Source: Ignavibacteria bacterium
GTDB lineage: Bacteria > Bacteroidota > Ignavibacteria > Kapaibacteriales > UBA961
Reading direction: 5' to 3'
NCBI GenBank assembly: GCA_016873735.1
Contig: VGWD01000018.1
Location: forward strand, 1 to 48,171
DNA length: 48,171 bases
Part shown: positions 29,678 to 38,398 of the stretch, piece after piece
How positions within the stretch are numbered: the stretch's first letter is position 1
Layout of the letters: every line of letters starts with the position of its first letter
Notes under the pieces: generated by a model
Databases searched by the model: none
Seen by the model: the letters and a program-made list of their open reading frames with translations, nothing else
Told to the model about the DNA's origin: nothing
Made by a program: the position numbers and the translations under genes

Positions 29678-31540
29678 ATGTATCAATATTCCAGTCACCG
29701 GACTGTTGCTGTGTCCACTCACATCTACATTTTCCTTATCTCATTGTTATTGTGTGTAATGAGCCGTATATCGGGTCAAACTCCTCCCTATTCTTGGGGA
29801 TTCTATCATCGTGCTGAACCATTGGTGAATGCTCATCCGCATGATTATTTTCATGCAACAGGAGAACAAATGCCATTTTCAGGCATTGGAGCTTTTTCCA
29901 TTCAACCAAGAAGCATACTTCCAAAAACACTATTTCATCTATATGCTTTTCATGATGATATCACACATCACTTGAATGGTCATTCGGCAGTACTGCGATT
30001 GCAAACAGCCGGCAAGTCAACAAATGAAAGACCCGAGCATAAAACTTCTTCAATAGAATTCAGAGTGGGAGAAATTTCACATCCCTTTGGTTTGGAGGAG
30101 CAAGTATGTGCATTGCAAAATGTGGAGTCAAGTCGAAAAGTCGGTTCATCACATGCATTGCCAAAGCAACGTGGATTATCCATTTCCGTACAGAAACAAG
30201 GAAAATCAGGCACAGAGCAAGATGGCATGCTCGATGCATTATATGTATTCTCCGAACGCAGAACCGGGTTGATGGGTCAGGCACTGAATGAATGGTATCC
30301 TAGAATCGGCATTGGCAATGCTCAACCACTCGAACATCTTCAACTTGGAAGCAAATTTACATTTCATGCCGGTGGGGCCAGCAGAATTGGTGATAATATC
30401 TATTATGACATGCATGAACAACAATCAAAACGCATAGTGCATGGGGCTGCCTCATCTATTGGCATGCATCAAGGAAGCATCATCTTAAGTAATGCATTAC
30501 CTGGAACAATAAGCGAACCGGTCAGTTTTGAATGGGGTGACATACATACATTGCGTGGAATAGAAATAGATTCCCATAATGGCATGAGCATTGGAAAGCG
30601 ATATCCTCAAACAACATTGGATATCATGTCGAGAACTAGTGATGAACAATCCGGAGCCCTAAGAATTCAAAATAGCAATCATTCCACTTTATTATATCTC
30701 ACTTCTCACGGATCATTGGGAATTTACAATGCACAGCCAAAAGAACGAGTGCATATAGGTGAAACCTTCACGATTCATGCTGGAGGGGCCAGCGTGCTTG
30801 GTGACAATGTCTATGTAGATTCAGTGCCAAAATCAATTCAATCCGGCAGAACAGCATCATTGATCTTCCAAGATGGATTGATTCAATTAGCCAATACTGA
30901 TTCGAATCCTGCAAATAGTCAAATCTCATATCGATCACTCCCTCTGCAAGACAATACAGTCCGAGGATTGATCATTGAGAATAAGCAAGGACATTGCGGA
31001 ATTGGCATAACATCACCCAAAGCAAGACTGGACATACTTGCAACTCCGCTTGATACATTCTCTCCGGCATTGAGAGTTGCAACAATTGACCAAGAGGCGT
31101 TTTTCACGGTCAATGGACAAGGAAATGTTGGAATAGGCATTCCGGACCCAAAACATATGTTACAAGTTGCCGGAAATGTCATGATCGGAAAACAATGGAA
31201 TGATGCACCCGAATGTTCTGCAATCGAACATAAACTAATTGTTGATGGCGCAATTATCGCAAGAGAATTACTGATTACCAGTGATTATTGGGCAGATGAA
31301 GTATTTGAAGATTCATATCAATTGATGACATTGCACGAATTGGAACGCTATATCAAGACAAATAAGCATTTACCGAATATGCCCACCGAATCAGAGATTC
31401 ATGATTCAGGGATGAATGTCTCGAAAGTCACGGTTGCATTATTGAGAAAAATCGAAGAATTGACATTACATGTACTCACGTTGAACAAAGACATTGCCAG
31501 AATGAATAGCATCATCGATACATTACCATTCAATGATTAA
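29678..31540 (+). CDS. secreted stalk-like protein with tail-fibre-type repeats
   Basis: A 620-residue exported protein (hydrophobic leader about 17-35, then SGQTPPYSW). It holds tail-fibre-like repeats of the GIG-x-x-x-P-x-x-x-L-x-I type (RIGIGNAQP, LGIYNAQP, CGIGITSP, VGIGIPDP), each followed by ALRI/ALRV, and two near-identical 34-residue blocks carrying HAGGAS and GDN. The C-terminus (YWADEVFEDSYQLMTLHELERYI, in part) with a final coiled coil IEELTLHVLTLNKDIARM matches the end of common Bacteroidota surface proteins related to phage tail-fibre chaperone domains, which probably trimerise. No catalytic motif is visible. No T9SS tail is evident. It stands 11 bases before a T9SS propeller gene. 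Confidence 0.8.
   Translation: MYQYSSHRTVAVSTHIYIFLISLLLCVMSRISGQTPPYSWGFYHRAEPLVNAHPHDYFHATGEQMPFSGIGAFSIQPRSILPKTLFHLYAFHDDITHHLNGHSAVLRLQTAGKSTNERPEHKTSSIEFRVGEISHPFGLEEQVCALQNVESSRKVGSSHALPKQRGLSISVQKQGKSGTEQDGMLDALYVFSERRTGLMGQALNEWYPRIGIGNAQPLEHLQLGSKFTFHAGGASRIGDNIYYDMHEQQSKRIVHGAASSIGMHQGSIILSNALPGTISEPVSFEWGDIHTLRGIEIDSHNGMSIGKRYPQTTLDIMSRTSDEQSGALRIQNSNHSTLLYLTSHGSLGIYNAQPKERVHIGETFTIHAGGASVLGDNVYVDSVPKSIQSGRTASLIFQDGLIQLANTDSNPANSQISYRSLPLQDNTVRGLIIENKQGHCGIGITSPKARLDILATPLDTFSPALRVATIDQEAFFTVNGQGNVGIGIPDPKHMLQVAGNVMIGKQWNDAPECSAIEHKLIVDGAIIARELLITSDYWADEVFEDSYQLMTLHELERYIKTNKHLPNMPTESEIHDSGMNVSKVTVALLRKIEELTLHVLTLNKDIARMNSIIDTLPFND
30308..30409 (+). repeat. 102-bp in-frame repeat, copy 1
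   Basis: Encodes the block starting GIGNAQPLEHLQLG and containing FHAGGASRIGDNIYYD. It aligns without gaps to the copy at 30719-30820; the nucleotide spacing between copies is 411 bases. Confidence 0.8.
30719..30820 (+). repeat. 102-bp in-frame repeat, copy 2
   Basis: Encodes the block starting GIYNAQPKERVHIG and containing IHAGGASVLGDNVYVD. Divergent second copy of 30308-30409, within the same protein. Confidence 0.8.
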
Positions 31541-31545
31541 GGGGG
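31541..31545 (+). promoter_or_regulatory. G-run ribosome binding site
   Basis: GGGGG directly after the stop codon of the stalk-like gene and 6 bases before the ATG at 31552. Same type as at 29666-29670. Confidence 0.55.
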
Positions 31546-31551
31546 AATATC

Positions 31552-32949
31552 ATGAAAGCGCGCTTACTGTTTTTGACCGGACTTTGCTTATTCTTTCAAT
31601 CCGGTAGGGCTCAAATATACTATTGGGATATTTCTTATGGGAAAAACTTGATTGGTCCGGAATCTGCTCCTGCGGCCATGGCAATCTATGATGATGCATT
31701 GTATATAGGCGGACAATTCAGACGACTGAATAGCAATACACAGGACATATTGCAAACCGGATATATCGCATTCATGAAAAATGGAAAATGGAATGGCCTT
31801 AATGGCGGCGTGAATGCTCCCATTACTGCAATGTGTAGCGGTTCGAATTCTATACTCCATACAGCCGGTCCATTCTCAAGATGCATCGATGCTCAATTGC
31901 AAGGCATCGCTTCATGGAATGGAATGCGCTGGTCTGCAATCAAAGGATTATCGGCAGGAAGCATCAATGCACTTATCACTCATGATAATATTCTGTATGC
32001 CGCCGGAATATTTGATACAATAGGACATGTTCCTGCTGCTTCAATCGCGGCATTGATTCAAGGAGAGTGGCATCCGTTAGGACATGGTTTTAAAAAAACA
32101 AAGATGAATCCAACGTCAAATCTGCTACCGGAAATCAAAGCACTTGCAAAACATAATGGCTACATATATGCCGGAGGGGATTTTGATACCGCCGGGATTA
32201 TACCGGCGCAAAATATAGCATACTGGGATGGAATTCGATGGAACAGCATGGGCCCCGGAATTCAGGGTGAAGTAGATGCCATAACCGTACTCAATAATGG
32301 TCATGTGATAGTTGCATCAACAATCACAAAAGGCAATGTAATTTTGCCCGCAAATCTAATGTCATGGAATGGGAATAAGTGGAAGGAGCTTGGACTTCCA
32401 CCGGGATGTATTTCCATCAATGCACTCGAAACAGATGGCAGACAGATTTTTGTGGGAGGTGATTTCATCATGGATTCAACACGCAATGACTATGGTTTGG
32501 CGATATTGGATGAATCTGGTTTCAGAAGCTTGGGGGGAGGTGTAAGAGGAATCATCACAAAATTGCTGTATGACAATGGCACATTGTATTGCGCAGGCAA
32601 CTTTCTTAGAGTAGCAGATTCGATGGCTTGCAGAAATGTAGCCGCATATGTGTTTGAACAAAAAGCAGAACCAAACAAAAGCACATCAACATCTATTTCT
32701 ATATATCCAAACCCAAATCAGCAAGATTTTGTCTCTATTTCTTTCAAATTGGAAGATGCCGGACAAGTTGAATTATGTCTTACAATGACAGATGGAAGAG
32801 TATTGGAATGCTTCGCTCAAGGAAAATATGAAAAAGGAATCCATGAAATCACAAAGGTGCTTCATGATGGAATTCCATCGGGTCATTATCAGTGCATGTT
32901 GAAACATAATGGACAAATCATATCGGTGCCAATGAACATCATACATTAA
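31552..32949 (+). CDS. secreted beta-propeller protein with T9SS type A sorting tail
   Basis: A 465-residue protein. Signal peptide (MKARLLFLTGLCLFFQSGRAQ) is clear. The body has repeated blades of the pattern YIGGQF / YAAGIF / YAGGDF / FVGGDF / YCAGNF, each followed after a variable stretch by IA-x-W-x-G-x-x-W or a similar strand (GIASWNGMRWSA, NIAYWDGIRWNSMG, NLMSWNGNKWKELG). This is a propeller family common in secreted proteins of Bacteroidota. The last 80 residues are a T9SS type A sorting domain (SISIYPNPNQQDFV, IPSGHYQCMLKHNG), so the protein leaves by T9SS. It lies between the stalk-like and phospholipase-like genes, 11 and 14 bases away. The ligand is unknown. Confidence 0.88.
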   Translation: MKARLLFLTGLCLFFQSGRAQIYYWDISYGKNLIGPESAPAAMAIYDDALYIGGQFRRLNSNTQDILQTGYIAFMKNGKWNGLNGGVNAPITAMCSGSNSILHTAGPFSRCIDAQLQGIASWNGMRWSAIKGLSAGSINALITHDNILYAAGIFDTIGHVPAASIAALIQGEWHPLGHGFKKTKMNPTSNLLPEIKALAKHNGYIYAGGDFDTAGIIPAQNIAYWDGIRWNSMGPGIQGEVDAITVLNNGHVIVASTITKGNVILPANLMSWNGNKWKELGLPPGCISINALETDGRQIFVGGDFIMDSTRNDYGLAILDESGFRSLGGGVRGIITKLLYDNGTLYCAGNFLRVADSMACRNVAAYVFEQKAEPNKSTSTSISIYPNPNQQDFVSISFKLEDAGQVELCLTMTDGRVLECFAQGKYEKGIHEITKVLHDGIPSGHYQCMLKHNGQIISVPMNIIH

Positions 32950-32963
32950 TCAAGGGAACATAT

Positions 32964-34757
32964 ATGTTTGGATTGTACAGCAATAAGAGCTTTGCATGTA
33001 TTTGCATTTTCGTATTCTTCTGTTTCATGAAACAAAACATGCTTGCTCATAAAGAACCAACACATCAATACATCATCAGAGAAGCATATGCTTTATTGAA
33101 AAAACATATTGGTACATCAATCCCTGAATTCGACACCTATATACTCGGATTGAATGGTCTTGGACGAGAAGGAGAATTTGATGATGGACATGTGAATCCA
33201 TGGTCATATACAACCGTGTGTGGCGGAGCATGGAGTGAAGATCATCATGATCCTGTGCGGAATATGCATGAGATTGAATTACTCTTCAGAAAAGGCATGT
33301 TTACAAGCATCAATCATTTTTGGGACCCTGATAACCATGCAAACGGTTTCAATAATCAATTTGAATTACATCTGCCATGGAATCCATGGCCTACAGGAGT
33401 TTTGGAATGGAATGCATGTTCACTTGCCAGAACATATCTCTCTGATTATGAACATGATTTGATGGCATATAAAAAAGCAATGATCTATCTATCAAGCAAA
33501 GACTATTCACCTCGTTTGCATGAAACATTCACTATGCATCATAATGGCAAGGAATATCCTTCACCGGGTGCATTTAATTTCTCGCTCTTTGATTGGTATC
33601 ATGGAAACTTCTCCTATGATGATGATGGTATTGAATCAAGAAAAAAAGAATTCATCTATTCAATCATTGGGAGGATTGTACATTTGCTTGGAGACATGAG
33701 CATTCCAGCTCATGTGAAATGTGATGAGCATGGTCTTTGGCATGATCCATATGAAGATGCAATGAATTATGTTGAATGGGAAGGAAACAAAGAATCTCCG
33801 TGCATAGACATGGATAAAAATATCCCGGCTTCACCACAAAGAGTTGAATTTTGGGATCATGAAAAAGTCTTTTCTGAAAAAGGTTCCATCGTACTTCCTT
33901 CATGCACCATGTTTACAGAGAATCCTTATTGGACATACTTTTACAGCATGGCACAAATCTCGGATCACTTTGCAAGCAACCGCTTTAATGGAGATGATGA
34001 ATATCTACCTATAGGCGAAATCGCATCAATCATCAATTCTTCCGAGAATGGTCCGACAATCACACATTTTATTAATGGACTGCCGGAACTTAGCGGATAT
34101 GCTAGAGATGAGTCACAACTCAATGCCATTCGAGACATGACATTCCCTTATGTGATAAGGGCAACAGCAGGATTGCTTTACAATATTGCATTGGAATGTG
34201 CATTGATAAATCCAAAAGGATCGCGATGTCCTACAATGCTTGCAATCAATAATGGAATCTTGAATGCCCCTAGATATAGATTTGAAGCTTCCGACAGCAT
34301 CATTGTTGGAGACAAAGTTCGACCGCTATTCATCTCATCATCTGCGGGACCGATACAATTCAGAGCCGGAAAAACCATACGATTCGTTCCTGGCATGCAT
34401 GCTCGGTCCAAATCTACTGTCCATGCTACAATTGAGGAATGCACAAATTGCTATGATGATCCTCCAGGACAATTCATAAAACAAAAGAATGAACATGTTA
34501 TTGAACTAAGTCCGGAATTTGATGTCCTGTTTTCGTGGAATAATCAAAGCATAAGCAATTGCTGCATGTCCGACCCAATCATTTCTTTGACTTGCATGAA
34601 TGAAAAGGAACAAACAGTCTATGCTTCATCAACCGGTGATTTAATTTCCGAACAAGATATCAATGAGTGGATTCATACCCAACAGAGCGGACTTTACAAG
34701 ATTCACCTTGAAAGCAAAAGAGGAAGAAAAGAGATAAGAGTCATAGCTAGATTATAG
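32964..34757 (+). CDS. zinc phospholipase C / P1-nuclease-like secreted protein
   Basis: A 597-residue exported protein. The early AHKEPTHQYIIREAYALL (H29, H34) and the central HLLGDMSIPAHV (H240, D244, H250), followed by CDEHGLWHDPYEDAM, resemble the metal-binding helices of zinc-dependent phospholipase C and S1/P1 nucleases (H-x-x-x-D and later H). The region about 435-500 (FEASDSIIVG, IQFRAGKTIRFVPGMHARS) looks like the 3-coathanger stack module of Bacteroidota secreted proteins. Substrate (phospholipid or nucleic acid) is undecided. GGG lies 7 bases before the ATG. The gene ends the four-gene unit and overlaps radA by 6 bases, tail to tail. Confidence 0.72.
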   Translation: MFGLYSNKSFACICIFVFFCFMKQNMLAHKEPTHQYIIREAYALLKKHIGTSIPEFDTYILGLNGLGREGEFDDGHVNPWSYTTVCGGAWSEDHHDPVRNMHEIELLFRKGMFTSINHFWDPDNHANGFNNQFELHLPWNPWPTGVLEWNACSLARTYLSDYEHDLMAYKKAMIYLSSKDYSPRLHETFTMHHNGKEYPSPGAFNFSLFDWYHGNFSYDDDGIESRKKEFIYSIIGRIVHLLGDMSIPAHVKCDEHGLWHDPYEDAMNYVEWEGNKESPCIDMDKNIPASPQRVEFWDHEKVFSEKGSIVLPSCTMFTENPYWTYFYSMAQISDHFASNRFNGDDEYLPIGEIASIINSSENGPTITHFINGLPELSGYARDESQLNAIRDMTFPYVIRATAGLLYNIALECALINPKGSRCPTMLAINNGILNAPRYRFEASDSIIVGDKVRPLFISSSAGPIQFRAGKTIRFVPGMHARSKSTVHATIEECTNCYDDPPGQFIKQKNEHVIELSPEFDVLFSWNNQSISNCCMSDPIISLTCMNEKEQTVYASSTGDLISEQDINEWIHTQQSGLYKIHLESKRGRKEIRVIARL

Positions 34758-36110
34758 GACTGATTCTGCCAATGCAATTGCAATTCGGTCCGCGGGAATC
34801 AAATGGACTCCATCAAATGTGCGAGAGAGTTTTGCGACATTCCCCTTTGGTAACAATACGCGAGTAAAACCGAGTTTTTGGATTTCAGACAATCGTTGTT
34901 CTATTGATGAAATTGACCGAACTTCGCCTGTCAATCCGATCTCTCCCATGATGACCATGTCTTTTTCCAATGGATTGTCTCTTAATGAACTCACAAGTGC
35001 TGCTGCCATTGCCAAATCGACCGCAGGATCATTGAGTGTCATGCCTCCTGCAATATTGACAAATACATCAACTTCACGAAAGCTGATGCCAAGTCTCTTT
35101 TCCAATACTGCAATGATCATCTGCAAACGTCGATTGTCAAAACCGGTGGCTGTCCTTTGAGGATTGCTATACCCCGTGGAGGTTACCAATGCCTGTACTT
35201 CAATCAATAAAGGCCTCGTTCCTTCGATGGTGGCAACAATGGCAGTACCGGATTGATTGTCTGTTCTTTGGGATAAGAATATCTCCGAAGGATTTGGCAC
35301 CTCGCGCAATCCTTGTTCATCCATATCAAAAATGCCTATCTCATTTGTCGAGCCGAATCGATTCTTAACAGCTCGCAGAATGCGATATGAATATGTTTTT
35401 TCACCTTCGAATTGAAGAACTGTATCAACTGTGTGCTCAAGAACTTTGGGACCTGCAAGAACACCTTCTTTTGTCACATGACCAACAATGAAAATTGCAG
35501 TACCTGTTTTCTTTGCGATTTGCATCAGTAACGATGTGCATTCGCGTACTTGCGTTATGCTTCCGGCAGTTGCGTCAATATTCTCGCTTCTTGATGTCTG
35601 TATGGAATCTATGATTGCCACGCTTGGCTTTAAAGTTTTGATTGCCGCTGCAATTGTATCAATGTCAGTTTCAGCCATTACTTGCAGAGTATCGGGAATA
35701 TTCTGCAATCGCGATGCACGCAATCTGATTTGTTGCAATGACTCTTCACCTGTCACATACAATGTTTCATCCGGAATAAGATGCCTACACATTTGCAACA
35801 TCAATGTTGACTTTCCAACTCCGGGATCCCCGCCCACTAAAATCAATGATCCGGGAATGATGCCGCCACCAAGCACTCTGTCAAATTCAAGAATACCTGT
35901 GGTGATGCGCTTGTCTGACAATATCTCTACTGATCCCAATTGTTTTGCAACAATACCGGATGAGCCGGACTTCTTTAAAGAAATAGACTTTTGATCCGAA
36001 ACCGTTTCTTCAATGAAGCTATTCCATTCACCGCAATTATGACATTTCCCTTGCCAGCGAGAACTGACGGCTGAACATTGTTGGCAAACAAATCGCGTAC
36101 GTATCTTCAC
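34752..36110 (-). CDS. radA: DNA repair protein RadA (Sms)
   Basis: A 452-residue RecA-like branch-migration ATPase that helps process recombination intermediates. It has the N-terminal C4 zinc finger (CQQC and CHNC, ending GEWNSF), Walker A GGDPGVGKST, the RadA-specific KNRFGSTNE motif and the Lon-protease-like C-terminal domain (DVFVNIAGGMTLNDPAVDLA, GEIGLTGEVRS). I chose the GTG at 36110, which gives VKIRTRFVCQQC as in other RadA proteins and has GGAG 9 bases upstream; a TTG at 36125 would add five residues. It is convergent with, and overlaps, the phospholipase-like gene at TTATAG. Confidence 0.96.
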   Translation of the reverse strand: MKIRTRFVCQQCSAVSSRWQGKCHNCGEWNSFIEETVSDQKSISLKKSGSSGIVAKQLGSVEILSDKRITTGILEFDRVLGGGIIPGSLILVGGDPGVGKSTLMLQMCRHLIPDETLYVTGEESLQQIRLRASRLQNIPDTLQVMAETDIDTIAAAIKTLKPSVAIIDSIQTSRSENIDATAGSITQVRECTSLLMQIAKKTGTAIFIVGHVTKEGVLAGPKVLEHTVDTVLQFEGEKTYSYRILRAVKNRFGSTNEIGIFDMDEQGLREVPNPSEIFLSQRTDNQSGTAIVATIEGTRPLLIEVQALVTSTGYSNPQRTATGFDNRRLQMIIAVLEKRLGISFREVDVFVNIAGGMTLNDPAVDLAMAAALVSSLRDNPLEKDMVIMGEIGLTGEVRSISSIEQRLSEIQKLGFTRVLLPKGNVAKLSRTFDGVHLIPADRIAIALAESVL

Positions 36111-36203
36111 AACAAACCGCTCCAATTTTTCTGGAAATTAGTCAATTCCGAGGATAAGTCCGTGCTGCAAATCCACCACGGTCTCAACAAGAAAGAACTT
36201 CCG

Positions 36204-36211
36204 TATCTTTG
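36204..36211 (+). promoter_or_regulatory. possible -7 box for the DUF2461 gene
   Basis: TATCTTTG matches TAnnTTTG and lies 23 bases upstream of the ATG at 36235. The -33 element is not evident. Confidence 0.4.
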
Positions 36212-36234
36212 TACTATCACACTGTCTAAGGTAA

Positions 36235-36933
36235 ATGATGTTTCAAGGATTTGACAATAAGGCCTTTCAATTTCTCAAGCATCTCAAGAACAACAATTCA
36301 AGAGAATGGTTCACTGAGAATAAATCCATTTATGAAAACGCCCTGCGTGAGCCATCAAAGTTATTACTGAACGAGATTGATCAGCTTTTCATAAAGCATC
36401 GATTACCCTATGAAGCAAATCCTAAGAAATCATTGTTTCGGATAAATAGAGATACACGATTCAGCAAAGACAAAACGCCATATAAAACAAATGTGGGTAT
36501 AACATTTCCGGTTCATCGCAAGCAGGATCATATAGTACATGCAACAAAAACCGAAAAACCAGGCATGTATCTGCACATTGAGCCCGGAGCTTGTTTTATT
36601 GCAGGCGGTTTGTATATGCCAGATGGGCAACAATTGAAATCAATTCGAGAAAGAATAGAATCAGATTGGACCATTTTACACAAGATTCAACAACAACGTG
36701 CATTCAAAAAAGAATTTCCGAAGGGACTTCTTGGAGAAAAGCTAAAGACGATGCCAAGAGGCTATGACCCCGAGCATCTGGGTAAAGAGTATTTACGAAT
36801 GAAACAATTCATCGTAATGGAAAGCATTCAGGATTCTGCGGTAAAAAGTGATACACTAATCAAAGCATTACTTGCAAAAGCAAGCGCAATGTCTGCATTG
36901 ATTGTGTTTCTTGATGAAGCGATTACAGATTAA
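36235..36933 (+). CDS. DUF2461 family protein (TIGR02453)
   Basis: A 232-residue soluble protein that matches DUF2461/TIGR02453 throughout: FLKHLKNNNSREWFTENKSIY at the start, then RINRDTRFSKDKTPYKTNVGI, GMYLHIEPGACFIAGGLYMPD and PRGYDPEHLGKEYLRMKQFIV, here in part. The function of the family is unknown. The pattern NNxxREWFxxNK with a following R-D-x-R-F-x-K-D-K-x-P-Y-K suggests a nucleic-acid or nucleotide-binding surface, which is inference. Two adjacent ATGs (36235 and 36238) are possible starts. It overlaps the STAS gene tail to tail at TTAA. Confidence 0.92.
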   Translation: MMFQGFDNKAFQFLKHLKNNNSREWFTENKSIYENALREPSKLLLNEIDQLFIKHRLPYEANPKKSLFRINRDTRFSKDKTPYKTNVGITFPVHRKQDHIVHATKTEKPGMYLHIEPGACFIAGGLYMPDGQQLKSIRERIESDWTILHKIQQQRAFKKEFPKGLLGEKLKTMPRGYDPEHLGKEYLRMKQFIVMESIQDSAVKSDTLIKALLAKASAMSALIVFLDEAITD

Positions 36934-37286
36934 GAATCCCCTGAATCATCTTCCAACATGGAAAGAGCATCTTCGACTGTCGGTGCATGCTCAAAAAGCC
37001 AATCTAATTGAGAGATGCGGAGCAAACTCATGATTCTGTCACTTGCTCCAACAAGAATCACAGGAGCCTCATATTCATTCATTTGTCTGTGCGCAAGTAG
37101 CAAAGCACCCAAACCGGCACTGTCACTTTGCTTGACATTTGAAAGATCGATGATCAATGCCTCAACATCAGGTTGACAAAGAATGAGAAATTCAGCTTTG
37201 ATTTCAGGAGCATTCTGCGCATCAAGAATATCTTCTTTTAATGTGAAGATCGTGATGGCATCCTGATGTTCTATAGAAAAACGCAT
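36930..37286 (-). CDS. STAS-domain anti-anti-sigma factor-like protein
   Basis: A 118-residue single STAS domain. The phosphorylation motif is present: LIIDLSNVKQSDSAGLGALL, with S56 in D-S-A-G-L as the expected target. Such proteins bind or release a partner kinase/anti-sigma factor in partner-switching control, or act with a PP2C phosphatase. No kinase, phosphatase or sigma gene is adjacent. A second strand-helix segment (APVILVGASDRIMSLLRISQL) completes the fold. The tail ends in acidic residues. Convergent with DUF2461; both stops share TTAA. Confidence 0.92.
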   Translation of the reverse strand: MRFSIEHQDAITIFTLKEDILDAQNAPEIKAEFLILCQPDVEALIIDLSNVKQSDSAGLGALLLAHRQMNEYEAPVILVGASDRIMSLLRISQLDWLFEHAPTVEDALSMLEDDSGDS

Positions 37287-37369
37287 GTTTGTTCCGATTG
37301 ATAATATTCATGCAAAATTCAACAAAATGCGTGATTTGACAAAACAACGGCAATCTTATTCAGGCAATC

Positions 37370-38398
37370 ATGAAGAGCCCGCAATCAATATGCATCATCC
37401 GACTCACTTCGCTGGGTGATATTCTCTTGCTAAGTCCTCTCATACGAGTGCTCAGGACAACTTGGCCTGATGCCCGTATAGACATGGTTATAGCCGAGCA
37501 TTGTGCTGAAATCATGAGATTTAATCCCGGAATTGATAATCTCCATGTGATCAATACAAAGTCAGGTACACTTGATGTTCTCAAACAATGGTTGAATATC
37601 AAAAAAACGATGCCTGTTTATGATCTTGCTATTGATGTCCATGATTCAATTCGAAGTAGATTCATGCGTATTGGCCTAGCAAAAAAAACATGCGTTTATG
37701 ATTCAGCAAGAACCTATAAGCGTGATTTGGTCAAAAACAAAACACGTATTCCCTTACAAACTGTAGTGCCTGTCCCAATTCGGTATTTCTCTGCTGTACA
37801 AGAATTTCCGGAGATACAACTTGATGACAAAGGATTGGAATTTTGGTTGGAAGAAGAAAGAGCACAATTATCATATCCCTTACATGCTTCTACATCACCC
37901 AAGCATATTCTCATTGCCCCCGGTGCAGGGCATGAAACGAAGCGCTGGCCGATGGAATATTTCACTGAGCTCATTCAATCCCTTAATAAGAGACATCCGG
38001 CACCAATAGCATTGATAGGTGGACCTGACGATGCGGCCCTATGCAATGAAATTCAAAAGTCCTCGAATGTTCATGTTGAACAATATGCCGGAAAGATGAG
38101 TCTTCATGAAATCGCTTCATTCATGGATTCGGCTTATTGTATCATCGGAAATGATTCAGGATTAATGCATGTTGCCGCTGCAAGACATATTCCCGTCTTC
38201 ACCCTTTTTGGCAGTACAGTCCCTGAATTTGGATTCATGCCCTATCATACTCCCCATGAGATCATTTCTCTTGACCTTCCGTGCAAACCTTGCACGCATA
38301 TAGGCAAAGAGAAATGCCCACTTGGACATTTCTCTTGCATGAAAGACATAACACCTGAAATGGTATTGAATCGCGTACTGAAGTTGATCGGAGATTAA
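37370..38398 (+). CDS. glycosyltransferase family 9 (LPS heptosyltransferase-like)
   Basis: A 342-residue GT-B enzyme of family GT9. The N-terminus IRLTSLGDILLLSPLIRVLR is the family signature. The C-terminal donor-binding half shows APGAGHETKRWPMEYFTELI, ALIGGPDDAAL, the GNDSGLMHVAAA motif and GSTVPEFGF. A cysteine-rich C-terminal segment (LPCKPCTHIGKEKCPLGHFSCM) is usual in GT9 proteins. It transfers heptose or a related sugar to the lipopolysaccharide core at the cytoplasmic face. No waa cluster is adjacent. It stands alone, overlapping the outer-membrane-barrel gene at TTAA. Confidence 0.94.
   Translation: MKSPQSICIIRLTSLGDILLLSPLIRVLRTTWPDARIDMVIAEHCAEIMRFNPGIDNLHVINTKSGTLDVLKQWLNIKKTMPVYDLAIDVHDSIRSRFMRIGLAKKTCVYDSARTYKRDLVKNKTRIPLQTVVPVPIRYFSAVQEFPEIQLDDKGLEFWLEEERAQLSYPLHASTSPKHILIAPGAGHETKRWPMEYFTELIQSLNKRHPAPIALIGGPDDAALCNEIQKSSNVHVEQYAGKMSLHEIASFMDSAYCIIGNDSGLMHVAAARHIPVFTLFGSTVPEFGFMPYHTPHEIISLDLPCKPCTHIGKEKCPLGHFSCMKDITPEMVLNRVLKLIGD

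Noticed and set aside
30308-31200. Spaced repeats within the stalk-like gene considered as a CRISPR-like array
   Set aside because: The repeats are divergent, in frame and encode GIG-x-P protein motifs; spacing is irregular and no cas gene is present.
35488-35994. Plus-strand reading frame of 168 codons opposite radA
   Set aside because: Fully antisense to the conserved RadA core; no start signal or recognisable domain.
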